Position numbers and translations under genes: made by a program | In this document: piece after piece, positions 29,741 to 39,173 of the stretch | How the letters are laid out: each line of letters begins with the position of its first letter | Numbering within the stretch: position 1 is the stretch's first letter | Assembly (NCBI RefSeq): GCF_007954275.1 | Contig: NZ_VOLT01000001.1 | Coordinates: forward strand, 310,001 to 374,000 | Source: Colwellia demingiae | GTDB taxonomy: Bacteria; Pseudomonadota; Gammaproteobacteria; Enterobacterales; Alteromonadaceae | Length of the DNA: 64,000 nucleotides | Direction of reading: 5' to 3' | The notes under the pieces: generated by a model | Told to the model about the DNA's origin: nothing | The model's input: only the letters and a program-made list of their open reading frames with translations | Databases searched by the model: none

Positions 29741-31102
29741 TTAATTACTACTGGAATGGGAGTCATTTAAAAAATCAATAAACTTTTGTTTATTAAACCC
29801 TTTAAAAAATACACCTTGATCTGTTTTTACAAAGGGTCGAGTAACATTATCAACAATATCTTTAGCTTCATCAATCACATATACATTAGGATTTATAAAT
29901 ATATCATCATGACTTTCAAAGTCTTGTTTAGCGTACAAAAATACTTTAACTCCTAATTGCAATGCTTCATAAACGACTGTTGACTGAATAGCAATCACGG
30001 CAGACGCCTCATTCAACAGTTCTGGGGTTGTTTTTTCGGTGCAAATTATTTCGACGTTAGGTAATCCTAAGAAAACTTGCTTTGCTTCTTCTCTTTCATG
30101 TCCCTTTTGCTGAGGATGAAGTTTAAATACCACTGGAATATCTGGAAGTTTAGTAGCTAATGATTTAATTAAAGGGATCAGATCGGGGGCAAAAGTTCCG
30201 TTACTTATTACTAGTAAGCTTTGACCACTTCTAGGTGTATCATTCATGTTCATATTTTTAAATAAACTATTTCCGATTGATATTTTATTTTTTACTGGAT
30301 AGTTTATCGTATGCCAATGTTCTGAAAATGACAGAAATGTATCAGGTATAGTTAAATTTTTGTTATACACAACGCCCTCTGGATATGAGTAATACATGTG
30401 GTATCTATTTGTTTGCCCATGTTGCAGTTCAGCAGTTTTAATATCTAAATGCTTTGCTGAAGCTATTAATCCCTTTTCGCCCCCAGTAGCTAAGAAAAAA
30501 ACAATTTCCGGCTTATAAAAGTGTAACAATTTATTATAATACAGTCGATCTGCATTATAGTTACCTAGTAGCTCATTAATTTTCTTATCAAAATCAAAAT
30601 CAATTTTAAATTCATTCTTTAAAATTAAATTTATATCTGCGTTTAAAATATTTTTTTTTGCCGTCAACTTAAACAACTTCTTAAATATCAATAAAGCTGT
30701 ATTATTGTATGAACATTCCTTTGTAGAACCTGTCTGCAATCCATCAACAACAAATGATTGTGACTTTATTATAGAGAGACAATCTTGTGATATAAGGTCA
30801 ACAGAAAATCCATTTTCATCCACGCCTCTAGGATACGTGTAAAAAAAGTTACGCACCCTTCTATTTCTCATTTTCAAAAGGTATTTAATATCTTGGTATA
30901 ACAAAGTAAAAACATTAAAACGGTTATTTTTTATCCTTGTTAATTTAGGGGCGGGTTTACGTACCGTTAAGTATAGGATTTGAATATAAACATCATACCT
31001 TACAATATCCCACCACTTAATACCCCCATTTGTATTGGATTCAAATAAATTATATTTTTTTTCTAATTTAAAAAATCTATCTAAGATTTCACTGTTTTTC
31101 AT
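29741..31102 (-). CDS. Putative GT-B transferase of capsule/CDP-glycerol-transferase-like type
   Basis: I do not recognise a close family. The 453-residue cytoplasmic protein has a C-terminal half with landmarks of the capsule-synthesis and CDP-glycerol transferase group: AELQHGQTNRYHMYY (near 240), LLVISNGTFAPD, VVFKLHPQQKGHE (near 335) and IQSTVVYEALQLGV (near 380), which is typical of a nucleotide-binding GT-B domain. The N-terminal half is poorly conserved and lysine-rich. It sits between the flippase and an acetyltransferase. A role as the transferase for the CMP-activated nonulosonic acid is possible but unproven. Confidence 0.6.
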   Translation of the reverse strand: MKNSEILDRFFKLEKKYNLFESNTNGGIKWWDIVRYDVYIQILYLTVRKPAPKLTRIKNNRFNVFTLLYQDIKYLLKMRNRRVRNFFYTYPRGVDENGFSVDLISQDCLSIIKSQSFVVDGLQTGSTKECSYNNTALLIFKKLFKLTAKKNILNADINLILKNEFKIDFDFDKKINELLGNYNADRLYYNKLLHFYKPEIVFFLATGGEKGLIASAKHLDIKTAELQHGQTNRYHMYYSYPEGVVYNKNLTIPDTFLSFSEHWHTINYPVKNKISIGNSLFKNMNMNDTPRSGQSLLVISNGTFAPDLIPLIKSLATKLPDIPVVFKLHPQQKGHEREEAKQVFLGLPNVEIICTEKTTPELLNEASAVIAIQSTVVYEALQLGVKVFLYAKQDFESHDDIFINPNVYVIDEAKDIVDNVTRPFVKTDQGVFFKGFNKQKFIDFLNDSHSSSN

Positions 31103-31168
31103 TAATACACCAATACTATTTTATAATTGCACTTTAATAACACTTATAACTAAATTTAAGTTAAAAGT

Positions 31169-32497
31169 CTAAACTACTGAATACGCTAATATGAGTAGCA
31201 TTGAAATTAAGACCGGCAACACAACTCCTTTAAACGCCATCACCCTCTCAGGCTTTATAAATAGTCGTACATTTATATAATGGGCAATAAAAAATAATAA
31301 GAAAGTAGCCAATGTCGTCCACGACGCTATAGTATAACCATAAATGGGGATAAAAATATAATTCATAAGAATATTAAATACACCACATAACAAAGTAATA
31401 AGGGCTATTGTGGCAGTTTTTTTAGCATAAAAAGCATAACCGATATATAACACATATAAAAACTGAAACATAAAGCCAATAATGATTACAGGGATTATAC
31501 TAATAGCTTCGCTATAAGCTTCAGGTGCAAGTATCTGAGAGATTTGAGGAGTAAACATCACTATAATTAATGCCAGAGCAGAAATGATAAAAGAAAACCT
31601 TATAGAGATAACGTCTATATTATCATAATTTTTATGTTTCAAACTTTCAAAAAAAATAGGGTTCCACGACTGGGTTAAACTTATGACAATCATCTGAAAA
31701 ATCATACCAACTTTGTAAGCAAACGAATAAAAACCTGTTTCCTTCGCACCAACCATTTTATTAATCATGAGTTGGTCAAAAGTATTAATAATATGCGATG
31801 ATAAAAGATGGAGAATTATTGGTCCACCTAATAAAAAAGAATACTTTATATGATTCCATGAAAAATCAAACCCCACAATATTCCTAACTAAATAAAGACT
31901 ATAAAAAAAAAATATACAAGAAAATAATAACATAGAATAAACAGTACCGAGATACCTATGCTCATTAAGATAATAAGTTATGGTTATTGTGATTACTAAA
32001 CTAAATATTCCTCTAAACATTGATATCCGAGTAAATAAAAAGCTTTGTTTAGTTACTTGTAAGTAGGCCTCCACTGTTGCATATGTTGCACTAGTAAAAG
32101 CTATAACAATTGCAAAAACAAGCATAGGTAAAGGTAAGTCTAATAATTCTGAAATTTCAATTTTATACGCATAAGTGGTTAGCGACAAAATAAAGCCTAC
32201 TCCCCATAAATAGAGAAAGTTACTTCCTAAAAAGTCGCCGAAGTCATCGTTAGTTTCAAAGAAATATCTGCCTACTGTTGTTTGAGTACCTAAGCCATAT
32301 ATAATAGAAAGTGTAGTGACTATTGACAGAAAAACAGCTATTAAGCCAAATTCACTTGGTGTTAACAATCGAGTCATTACAGGTATACTTATAACTGATA
32401 AACCTCTAATAAACACACTAGCTGTTAAATAGTTTTTTCCGTGCCTAAAAAATTCACGAGTCCCACTATCAAGTTTCCCTTTTAATAGATTGAGCAT
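31169..32497 (-). CDS. wzx: Polysaccharide flippase (Wzx-like, MATE/MOP superfamily)
   Basis: The 442-residue protein has about twelve transmembrane segments and the family's N-terminal pattern (FIRGLSVISIPVMTRLLTPSEFGLIAVF). This matches Wzx flippases, which move undecaprenyl-linked repeat units across the inner membrane. It lies between the nonulosonate genes and the glycosyltransferase block and is preceded by a 250-base gap, so it may start a transcription segment. It contains no extra domains. Specificity cannot be predicted. Confidence 0.92.
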   Translation of the reverse strand: MLNLLKGKLDSGTREFFRHGKNYLTASVFIRGLSVISIPVMTRLLTPSEFGLIAVFLSIVTTLSIIYGLGTQTTVGRYFFETNDDFGDFLGSNFLYLWGVGFILSLTTYAYKIEISELLDLPLPMLVFAIVIAFTSATYATVEAYLQVTKQSFLFTRISMFRGIFSLVITITITYYLNEHRYLGTVYSMLLFSCIFFFYSLYLVRNIVGFDFSWNHIKYSFLLGGPIILHLLSSHIINTFDQLMINKMVGAKETGFYSFAYKVGMIFQMIVISLTQSWNPIFFESLKHKNYDNIDVISIRFSFIISALALIIVMFTPQISQILAPEAYSEAISIIPVIIIGFMFQFLYVLYIGYAFYAKKTATIALITLLCGVFNILMNYIFIPIYGYTIASWTTLATFLLFFIAHYINVRLFIKPERVMAFKGVVLPVLISMLLILAYSVV

Positions 32498-32602
32498 ATT
32501 CTTGAAACCTTTTGTGTGATACTGGTAAATTAGTTTACAGTTAGAAATTCTGTAAGAGTAGCGTAGAATTTAAATTGCTAGAGCTCTTGCACATATGAAA
32601 TA

Positions 32603-32626
32603 GGATATTAGGATATTAGGATATTA
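32603..32626. repeat. Tandem repeat, 3 x GGATATTA
   Basis: Three exact 8-base units, GGATATTA, lie head to tail in the gap upstream of wzx. Unit-number changes here could alter spacing in a wzx promoter region. I see no gene in the 250-base gap (32498-32747). Confidence 0.8.
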
Positions 32627-32747
32627 GTTAAAATAGAAGCTCTGGGGCTGGTATCCAAACTTATTTACTTTAATATGGTTCACCGAAAACAAAGTGTAAA
32701 AAGAGCTGAAATTTATAAAACAACTTAATAGATCCATAATAAAAAAA

Positions 32748-33302
32748 TCACTTTGAAAGGTTTTTTATTATTTTTGCTGGATTCCCTGCCACTACCACTC
32801 TGTCAGGGATATCTTTTGTTACAATGCTACCTGCAGCAACTACAGAGTTTTTACCGACAACTACACCAGGAAGTATTATTGCATTTGCACCAACCCAAGC
32901 ACCTTCTTTTAAAGTAACACTCCTTGGAGCTGAATGCCCTTGGTCAATAAGGTTTAAATCTTTTCTGTCAAAACGATGATTGGAAACGTATATATGTACA
33001 CCTGAGCCTATCATCACATCTTTTTCTATATAAACGCTACCAGCTTCGTTTGTTGATGGGTCGGCGAAAATCATTGTATTGGGACGTATAATAACATTTT
33101 CACCTATTGATATTTTCGAACAAGTTATAGCGTATGCCCCAGCTCTGAATTCAGAAGTATTAGAAAAAAATTTAAATTTTTCTTTACAAAGAGTAAACAT
33201 TTTATTTTTGAAATATAAGCGCCAATGAGTAAAGGGCATATCTGGACCTAACCGATCACAAGATAAATCAAATTTCCATTTAATATAAATATCAAAATTC
33301 AT
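32748..33302 (-). CDS. Hexapeptide-repeat acyltransferase
   Basis: The 184-residue protein has hexapeptide repeats from about residue 65 to 175 (ISIGENVIIRPN, EKDVMIGSGVHIYVSNHRF, EGAWVGANAIILPGVVVG, VVAAGSIVTKDIP, VVAGNPAKII), characteristic of O-acetyltransferases such as WbbJ and NodL-like enzymes. Its ATG overlaps the ptmA-like gene by 4 bases, making it the last gene of the nonulosonate operon. A role in O-acetylating the nonulosonic acid or a neighbouring sugar is likely. The acceptor is unknown. Confidence 0.87.
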   Translation of the reverse strand: MNFDIYIKWKFDLSCDRLGPDMPFTHWRLYFKNKMFTLCKEKFKFFSNTSEFRAGAYAITCSKISIGENVIIRPNTMIFADPSTNEAGSVYIEKDVMIGSGVHIYVSNHRFDRKDLNLIDQGHSAPRSVTLKEGAWVGANAIILPGVVVGKNSVVAAGSIVTKDIPDRVVVAGNPAKIIKNLSK

Positions 33303-34072
33303 AGAGAAAAACCGTCGTCAACAATAATATTTTGCCCCGTGACAAATTTTGATTGTTCAGAAAGAAGAAATAAGACTGAACCCAGTATATCTTCTACATT
33401 TAGCATACCTTGCCCATGAGTATAGCTTTTGTATGAGTTTAAAAACACTTCAGGTTGATCGTCAAAAATACCACCTGGGCTTACACTATTAACCCGGAAC
33501 CGACTGTCATTGACATAAGCGACTGCATATTTATTTAGATGTAAAACAGCTGACTTTATAGCCGCGTATTCTACAGGCATAGTCATTGAGGTATTCTCAT
33601 ACACATCAAATCTTGGAGAAACTACGCCATAAACAGATGAAATATTCACTAACGAGAATGGACTTTTATTTCTCTTGAAATATGCTGCACATTGCTGAGT
33701 AAACAAGAATCCACTACCAAGATGTAAAGCTAAGTTTTCATTAAAATCATCTAGAGATACATCAAAGAAATGGGCTCCGTAAGCTTTGTTTCTGGGATAC
33801 GTACTGTTTACCGCTCCTGAAATTCCTGTTTGCTTAGAAAAGAACTCCTTTACTGCTTCTTCACTAGTCAGGTCCAATTGTACCAATCTTAATACTGTGG
33901 TTGAAAGGTCTACATTTAGAGTTTCTAATTTTTCTCGCATCAAATCCAGATTTATATCTGCAGCAATAACTTGCGCACCTTGAGACAAGGCCTGTTTTAC
34001 AAGTTTAGCGCCTAAAAGTCCCCCAGCGCCTGCAATTAATATTTTATCGTCATTTAGTACATACTGCATCAT
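33299..34072 (-). CDS. ptmA: Short-chain dehydrogenase, PtmA-like
   Basis: The 257-residue classical SDR has the nucleotide motif GAGGLLGAKLVKQ (near 14), NSTYPR, VNISSVYG with the catalytic Ser, YAAIKSAVLHLNKY Tyr-Lys (near 170) and SPGGIF. In Campylobacter the matching gene ptmA lies beside legF and ptmF and takes part in supplying the legionaminic acid pathway. The order here (ptmE, ptmF, legF, ptmA) is the same. The start codon overlaps the legF stop. The exact reaction is not established from sequence. Confidence 0.85.
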   Translation of the reverse strand: MMQYVLNDDKILIAGAGGLLGAKLVKQALSQGAQVIAADINLDLMREKLETLNVDLSTTVLRLVQLDLTSEEAVKEFFSKQTGISGAVNSTYPRNKAYGAHFFDVSLDDFNENLALHLGSGFLFTQQCAAYFKRNKSPFSLVNISSVYGVVSPRFDVYENTSMTMPVEYAAIKSAVLHLNKYAVAYVNDSRFRVNSVSPGGIFDDQPEVFLNSYKSYTHGQGMLNVEDILGSVLFLLSEQSKFVTGQNIIVDDGFSL

Positions 34073-34758
34073 AGTTCAATCCTCAATATAGCTTCAGCCA
34101 ACCGAAAGTCATAAATATCATCAATATCAACGGCGCGAGATTTAGGAACTTCAATACTGGTCACTTTTCCAGAAAACAGCCCATAATTATCCAATATAAA
34201 TTGCGGTGTAGAGGCATAGACAACCGTTGTGATATCGAAAACTTCAGGAGAATCCTGTCGCCTAGTGACATCATTTTCAGGCTTATTGACTAGTTCAATC
34301 AATCCATTTTTAGTTTTAGCCACCATATTGAAATATGGACTACGGTTCGCAGGTGTCACTGAAATGCAGATATCAGCTCCGACATTTATACGCTGCTCAA
34401 TTGCAGCTTCCACATCAACGATCCCTCTAAGTGGGCTCGTAGCTGGTAAACTAACAAAACCATCAAATTCTCCATATTCCACTTTCGCCCATTCAATAGC
34501 ATGGCGCCAAGAAAGCCACTCAGGGCTAGTATCACTTGCTAATTCGGCCGGCCTTTCAATTAAGATTGCTCCTGACTTAACTGCCACTTTAGCTATTTCA
34601 GCATCATCAGTTGAGACAAATATTTTATCAATCGATGGCGATAATAATGCTGTATCGACAGAGTACTGTAATAAGGGTTTACCAGCTAAAGGTTTTATAT
34701 TTTTACCTGGTAACCCCTTTGAGCCACCTCGAGCAAAAATGAATGCAAAATTTTTCAT
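34069..34758 (-). CDS. legF: CMP-nonulosonic acid (CMP-legionaminate) synthetase
   Basis: The 229-residue cytidylyltransferase has FIFARGGSKGLPGKNIKPL (near 5), the typical CTP-binding loop of NeuA/LegF enzymes, plus SPLRGIVDVEAAIEQ and the RRQDSPEVFDITTVVYA region. It activates the nonulosonic acid with CTP. Its neighbours (legI, ptmE, ptmF, ptmA) favour legionaminic acid over sialic acid as substrate. It overlaps both neighbours by 4 bases. Assignment to LegF rather than NeuA is by context. Confidence 0.88.
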   Translation of the reverse strand: MKNFAFIFARGGSKGLPGKNIKPLAGKPLLQYSVDTALLSPSIDKIFVSTDDAEIAKVAVKSGAILIERPAELASDTSPEWLSWRHAIEWAKVEYGEFDGFVSLPATSPLRGIVDVEAAIEQRINVGADICISVTPANRSPYFNMVAKTKNGLIELVNKPENDVTRRQDSPEVFDITTVVYASTPQFILDNYGLFSGKVTSIEVPKSRAVDIDDIYDFRLAEAILRIEL

Positions 34759-35738
34759 GTGATATCTCTATTACCATTGGCTTGCTGTTTGATCTCGTCA
34801 ATTAAGGAAACCGTTTTTATGGCTTCACTAAACTTAATACAAGTATGTTTGTTTTTTCCAATCATTTGCACAAAATCTTCTATCATGGCCAAATACATTT
34901 GGTTCTTATCCCACTTTGGTTCACTATATAACACAGATGTTTTTGTCGCCGTAATCAACGTCAATTGATTTAGCATAAGATCCCATTCAATACGACCTTT
35001 ACTACCAACAAAGCTACATTTCCTATGAGATTTACGTTGTAAAAAATCTAAATGAATCGTCGCTACAGCGCCTGATTCAGTCAATGCTGTAATATCAGCC
35101 ATATCTTCAACATCTAGAGCCAATTCTTCTGAAGTTCTTAAAATTGAATGCTTTACATATAATGGCCCTAACAACCACTGGGCGTAATCTAATTCATGAC
35201 TGAGTTCAAATAATGCTCCTCCACCGAGTCTATTTTGAGCAGAAACACTATCCAGAAAGTTTTTATTCGGACGCCAATCAGGAAGATATTGACCAATTTC
35301 AATATGCACATTGTAGAGGATACCAATCTTACACTTATCCAACAAAATCTTTAATTGCAGAGCTGAAGGTAAGTATCGTAAGCAATAGCCTATAGACACA
35401 GGTGTTTGATGTAGTTCAATTGCTCGGTTAATAGCTTTTGCATCTTCTACTGTTGTTGTCACTGGCTTTTCAATTAAAGTGGGAATACCAGCTTCAATGA
35501 AAGGAATTGAATGTTGAGCATGAAAAGGTGCAGGTGATGCCACAATCACTAATTCTACCTGTGCTTCAATGAGTTCTTCGATGCATGTAACAATACCATC
35601 AGAATCACTTATATTTTCATTCGGTATACGTCCACTTGCTGACATTACTAATAATGCAACATTTGGATACAAAAACTTCAAATTATGTCGGTGACGGGTA
35701 GCGATATTGCCTAAACCAATTACTGCAACTTTTTTCAT
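34755..35738 (-). CDS. ptmF: Gfo/Idh/MocA family oxidoreductase, PtmF-like
   Basis: The 327-residue NAD(P) oxidoreductase has the Rossmann start VIGLGNIATRHRHNL (near 6), VASPAPFHAQH, EKPVTTTVEDA (the conserved EKP motif near 90) and a C-terminal Gfo/Idh domain (GGGALFELSHELDYAQWLLG). It corresponds in position to ptmF of the Campylobacter legionaminate genes. It overlaps ptmE and legF by 4 bases each. Its substrate is not known from sequence; a role in amino-sugar precursor supply has been proposed for that group. Confidence 0.87.
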   Translation of the reverse strand: MKKVAVIGLGNIATRHRHNLKFLYPNVALLVMSASGRIPNENISDSDGIVTCIEELIEAQVELVIVASPAPFHAQHSIPFIEAGIPTLIEKPVTTTVEDAKAINRAIELHQTPVSIGYCLRYLPSALQLKILLDKCKIGILYNVHIEIGQYLPDWRPNKNFLDSVSAQNRLGGGALFELSHELDYAQWLLGPLYVKHSILRTSEELALDVEDMADITALTESGAVATIHLDFLQRKSHRKCSFVGSKGRIEWDLMLNQLTLITATKTSVLYSEPKWDKNQMYLAMIEDFVQMIGKNKHTCIKFSEAIKTVSLIDEIKQQANGNRDIT

Positions 35739-36790
35739 TTCAAGTCAAATCCTAATGTATGAATATCAACTTGAGCACGATTAAAATCATCTATCCGGCC
35801 GATATCCAACCAATAATCATGAAATGGAAACATAAGAACTTTGTCTTCTAGATACCTTTCCAAAAGAGTTGGCATATCTACTACTTCATTATCATTAACT
35901 TCTTCTATAATTTTTCGACCAACAACATATATTCCGGCATTAACATGAAAACTCTGTATAGGTTTCTCCACCATACTTTTAATGTGATACCCATCACTTT
36001 CAATAACACCGAATGGTACTTGGTATTCATATTCACGAACACACATGGTTGCATCAGCATTATTTTCATTATGAAAAACAAGTAAAGCTTCTAAATCTAC
36101 TTTGGTCAGTACATCTCCATTCATCATGATTATAGGGAGATCTACTAGATCTGCAGGCAGCAACCCTAAAGCACCACCCGTTCCAAGTGGTTTTTCTTCA
36201 TGTACATAATTTATAGATATTCCCCACTTAGTACCATCTCCAAAATATTCTCTGATCATTTCGGGTAAATAATGAGTTGAAATGTAAAACTGATGAAATC
36301 CTGCCTTTATAAAACTTAATAGTACTGTTTCTAATATCGGCTTATCACCCACGTTCAATAGTGGTTTAGGACAATTATTCGTTAAAGGCTTTAACCTTGT
36401 TCCAAAACCACCTGCCATTAAAAATACAGGATTATCATGTTTTGTTTTTTGAGTTACATGATGAATTGTTTCTAAACCAACCACTATACCATCATCTAGT
36501 ATAGGAATAGAATGAAGCTGCTTAGCGTTCATCAGATCTAATATTTGCTTTTTAGAAGTATCGATATTCACAACAGTTGGGGATGTAAACATAATTCCAG
36601 AAATTGGGTGAGATAAAGGCAGATCATTAATTAATGCTCTACGTATATCACCATCTGTTACTGTTCCTAATAGTCTATTATCAATATCAACAACCAGGGC
36701 AAGCTGGAGGGCTTCGTTATCAATAACTTTCAGAACATCTTGTATATTACTTGAAGGGGAAACTAGTATATTTTTCCAATTATGACTCAT
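35735..36790 (-). CDS. ptmE: CBS-domain sugar nucleotidyltransferase, PtmE-like
   Basis: The 351-residue protein fuses an N-terminal CBS pair (about 1-115, with RLLGTVTDGDIRRALI and HSIPILDDG) to a nucleotidyltransferase domain (MAGGFGTRLKPLTNNCPKPLL near 125, MNGDVLTKVD). This fusion is the hallmark of PtmE, which in Campylobacter makes a GDP-linked glucosamine precursor for legionaminic acid. Its presence is the main reason to predict the GDP-linked route here. The CBS pair suggests nucleotide-responsive control. Confidence 0.88.
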   Translation of the reverse strand: MSHNWKNILVSPSSNIQDVLKVIDNEALQLALVVDIDNRLLGTVTDGDIRRALINDLPLSHPISGIMFTSPTVVNIDTSKKQILDLMNAKQLHSIPILDDGIVVGLETIHHVTQKTKHDNPVFLMAGGFGTRLKPLTNNCPKPLLNVGDKPILETVLLSFIKAGFHQFYISTHYLPEMIREYFGDGTKWGISINYVHEEKPLGTGGALGLLPADLVDLPIIMMNGDVLTKVDLEALLVFHNENNADATMCVREYEYQVPFGVIESDGYHIKSMVEKPIQSFHVNAGIYVVGRKIIEEVNDNEVVDMPTLLERYLEDKVLMFPFHDYWLDIGRIDDFNRAQVDIHTLGFDLK

Positions 36791-36791
36791 T

Positions 36792-37436
36792 TTACTTTCT
36801 AACCTTTATTGTAATACGTGCAGGAAAACAAATACAGTTTTCTTCTACATCTTTAGTGATTGTTGAGCCCGCACCAACAATAACATTTTCGTTAATATTG
36901 ATTGACTGAATAACTGACGATCCCGTACCAAAATGAACATTTTTTTGAGAAGTCACTTGCCCGCTAATAGTAACCCCAGGTGCGATATGGTTATTACTTC
37001 CTATAGAACAATCATGTTCAACTATTGAACCTGTGTTTACTATACTATTGTAACCAACACTCGCCCCAGTTTGGATAATAGCGCCACGCATTACCTGAAC
37101 ACCTTCGTCTAGGGTAGCATACCTTGACACACCCGCGTCTTTAGAAACTAATGTTACAAAGCTATAACCTAATATTTTATAGTTAGTATAAAAGTCAGCT
37201 CTTAATGTATTTCCTGGCAATGAACCAATACCATTGACCAATTTTATCGTTGCTTTATCAAACTGCAAAATATCTTCGTCATTCTGATACCAACGATATT
37301 GTGAAAATAACATGTGGTTACTTGCAGGAGACGGAGAAACATAACCCATAATATTAATCTTATGCTCAATTAACATCTCCAAAAGAACAGACGCATGACC
37401 TCCTGAGCCAATTAATAAAACACTATCACTCATCAA
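36792..37436 (-). CDS. Sugar N/O-acyltransferase, NeuD/PglD/LegH-like
   Basis: The 214-residue protein has an N-terminal nucleotide-fold domain (LLIGSGGHASVLLEML near 6) and a C-terminal left-handed beta helix (GAIIQTGASVGYNSIVNTGS, EHDCSIGSNNHIAPGV, VIVGAGSTITKD). The likely catalytic histidine lies in VEHDCSIG, as in PglD. In this context it should N-acetylate the 4-amino-6-deoxy sugar made by LegB and LegC (the LegH step), or act as a NeuD-type O-acetyltransferase. It overlaps legI by 11 bases. Confidence 0.83.
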   Translation of the reverse strand: MMSDSVLLIGSGGHASVLLEMLIEHKINIMGYVSPSPASNHMLFSQYRWYQNDEDILQFDKATIKLVNGIGSLPGNTLRADFYTNYKILGYSFVTLVSKDAGVSRYATLDEGVQVMRGAIIQTGASVGYNSIVNTGSIVEHDCSIGSNNHIAPGVTISGQVTSQKNVHFGTGSSVIQSININENVIVGAGSTITKDVEENCICFPARITIKVRK

Positions 37437-38502
37437 TTAAATCACCTACTTGATAGTCTTGCTTTGCTTCACTGCCAAGTAAATCCCAATAATGAATAGG
37501 GCTTTTCCCTAGACCTGGTCTTTTGATAGCGAGATTAGCTTTATTAAAAGCAGTCCCTTTTTTAATGATTTCATCAGCAACTAAACTTTTTCTTGCGATA
37601 GACTTATTCTTTATTTCTGATGGCATTGGTCCTTTAAGACCATCGCCGAGTGCTAATTCGATGTCACGTATTCCCTTGATCATTTCGGCTAACTGTTTTG
37701 GCTCTAATGATGCTTTGTGATCGGGACCTTGCATATTTTTATCTAAAGTAAAGTGCTTTTCAATAATTTGAGCACCGCGAGCTACAGCAGCTATAGGTAT
37801 ATTAATCCCTGCACTGTGATCAGAATAACCAATGGGTAATTTAAAAGCAGATGCTATGCTGTCCATAGCCCTAAGGTTAATGTCCGGCACTGGCGCTGGA
37901 TATTCTGTTGTACAATGAAGAATAACAACTTTTTCCTTAAGCTTTTTCTGGCCAAGATCAGAGTAATATGCTCTTTCAAATTCTTCCGCACTCGGCTTAA
38001 TAGCTCTATCAACCGTATAACCAAAAGCGATAATACCCAGTGCTGTTTCTATCTCTGCCAATGTAGCCATACCAGTCGAGACTATTAAATCACAGCCAGT
38101 TTGAGCATGTTCAAGTACTAACGGCGCATTAGTCAATTCACCTGATGGGATTTTAAGCCTTTTCAAACCCAGGTCATTTACCAAGAACTCAAGGCTTTCT
38201 GAATCAAAAGCTGTAGATAAAAATTCAATATCCAGTTCATTGCATTGAGCCAACAGTTTATGATGTGCTTCATAACTCAACTCCAAACGAGCAAGCATAG
38301 CTAGTTGAGTTTCTTTTTTACCAGTATTATTGATCTGGTACTCGCATTGTTCAGCCGTTGCCGTTACTAAATTTTTTGCTTTGAAAGTTTGAAACTTAAC
38401 TACATCTGCACCTGAATTTTTAGCAGCTGTAACTAATTCAAAAGCTAAATCTTCTTGTCCATTATGGTTAACTCCAGCTTCAGCAATAATTAATACACTC
38501 AT
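37426..38502 (-). CDS. legI: Nonulosonic (legionaminic) acid synthase
   Basis: LegI/NeuB enzymes condense phosphoenolpyruvate with a 6-carbon amino sugar. The 358-residue protein has the TIM barrel start IIAEAGVNHNG, KFQTFKAKNLVT, STAFDSESLEFL, STGMATLAEIE, HCTTEYPAP, GYSDHSAGI and EKHFTLDKNMQGPDH, then a C-terminal SAF (antifreeze-like) domain from about residue 295. I take ATG at 38502; a TTG at 38508 would add two residues and has a better-spaced AGGAG. It follows the deacetylase gene directly. Confidence 0.93.
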   Translation of the reverse strand: MSVLIIAEAGVNHNGQEDLAFELVTAAKNSGADVVKFQTFKAKNLVTATAEQCEYQINNTGKKETQLAMLARLELSYEAHHKLLAQCNELDIEFLSTAFDSESLEFLVNDLGLKRLKIPSGELTNAPLVLEHAQTGCDLIVSTGMATLAEIETALGIIAFGYTVDRAIKPSAEEFERAYYSDLGQKKLKEKVVILHCTTEYPAPVPDINLRAMDSIASAFKLPIGYSDHSAGINIPIAAVARGAQIIEKHFTLDKNMQGPDHKASLEPKQLAEMIKGIRDIELALGDGLKGPMPSEIKNKSIARKSLVADEIIKKGTAFNKANLAIKRPGLGKSPIHYWDLLGSEAKQDYQVGDLIDE

Positions 38503-38504
38503 AC

Positions 38505-39173
38505 TCAATTAATCTCCTTTATTAACATAAAAGCTTCAGCTGCTTCACAATTAGACTGAACGCCACGCAACTGAGCAAGTGCACTTAAGGCCTTTCTGCT
38601 TCTAGGGAATGGAAAATCCCCCATTTCTGATTCAAAGATCTCGAGAATGTCTAGTTTCTCCTCTAGGAAGTCAGATATATTATTAAATACATTTGGACGA
38701 AAACCTCCATCTTCAGGCTTCATACCAAAATCAGTTTCAGAAATAGTTTCATATACTAATACTCGTTTTACAAACGGATACCGAAAGGATTTTGTTGAAG
38801 ACATCACTCCATCAAATACAATTTCATGATCACTATGAGCATCATTTCTATACACTGTATAAACAATTTCAGGCTCTATTTTCTTAATAACCTTAGAGAT
38901 TTCGCTAACAATGTCGCCTATTGGGAGAGTCTCTAACGCTGCGGGTGGTAAATTCAGTTCATGTCGGTCAGAGAAACCATAGCGTGCATGTACTTGAGCT
39001 ATTTCTTCCTTCCGTGTATTTATCTGGCTTTCAGTAAACCCTGATGCTTGACTCATCCCCGTCACTAAAAGCCAATGTACATCATCGCCTTCCGAGATGT
39101 GGCGTAAGATAGTGCCCCCACAACCGAGTGATTCGTCATCTGCATGTGGAGCTACAACTAAAATTTTAGTCAT
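38505..39173 (-). CDS. PIG-L family N-deacetylase
   Basis: The 222-residue protein has the PIG-L/LmbE zinc motif VAPHADDESLGCGG (near 7) and a second ligand site in YRNDAHSDHEIVFDG (near 110). These enzymes remove N-acetyl groups from amino sugars. It lies between the formyltransferase-like gene (4-base overlap) and legI, inside a nonulosonate pathway that in Campylobacter lacks it. The simplest idea is removal of an acetyl group that the neighbouring enzyme replaces with another acyl group. Specificity is unproven. Confidence 0.9.
   Translation of the reverse strand: MTKILVVAPHADDESLGCGGTILRHISEGDDVHWLLVTGMSQASGFTESQINTRKEEIAQVHARYGFSDRHELNLPPAALETLPIGDIVSEISKVIKKIEPEIVYTVYRNDAHSDHEIVFDGVMSSTKSFRYPFVKRVLVYETISETDFGMKPEDGGFRPNVFNNISDFLEEKLDILEIFESEMGDFPFPRSRKALSALAQLRGVQSNCEAAEAFMLIKEIN

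Noticed and set aside
34229-34762. 177-codon open frame on the plus strand
   Set aside because: It is antisense to legF and its composition mirrors that gene. The minus-strand protein is a clear CMP-sugar synthetase.
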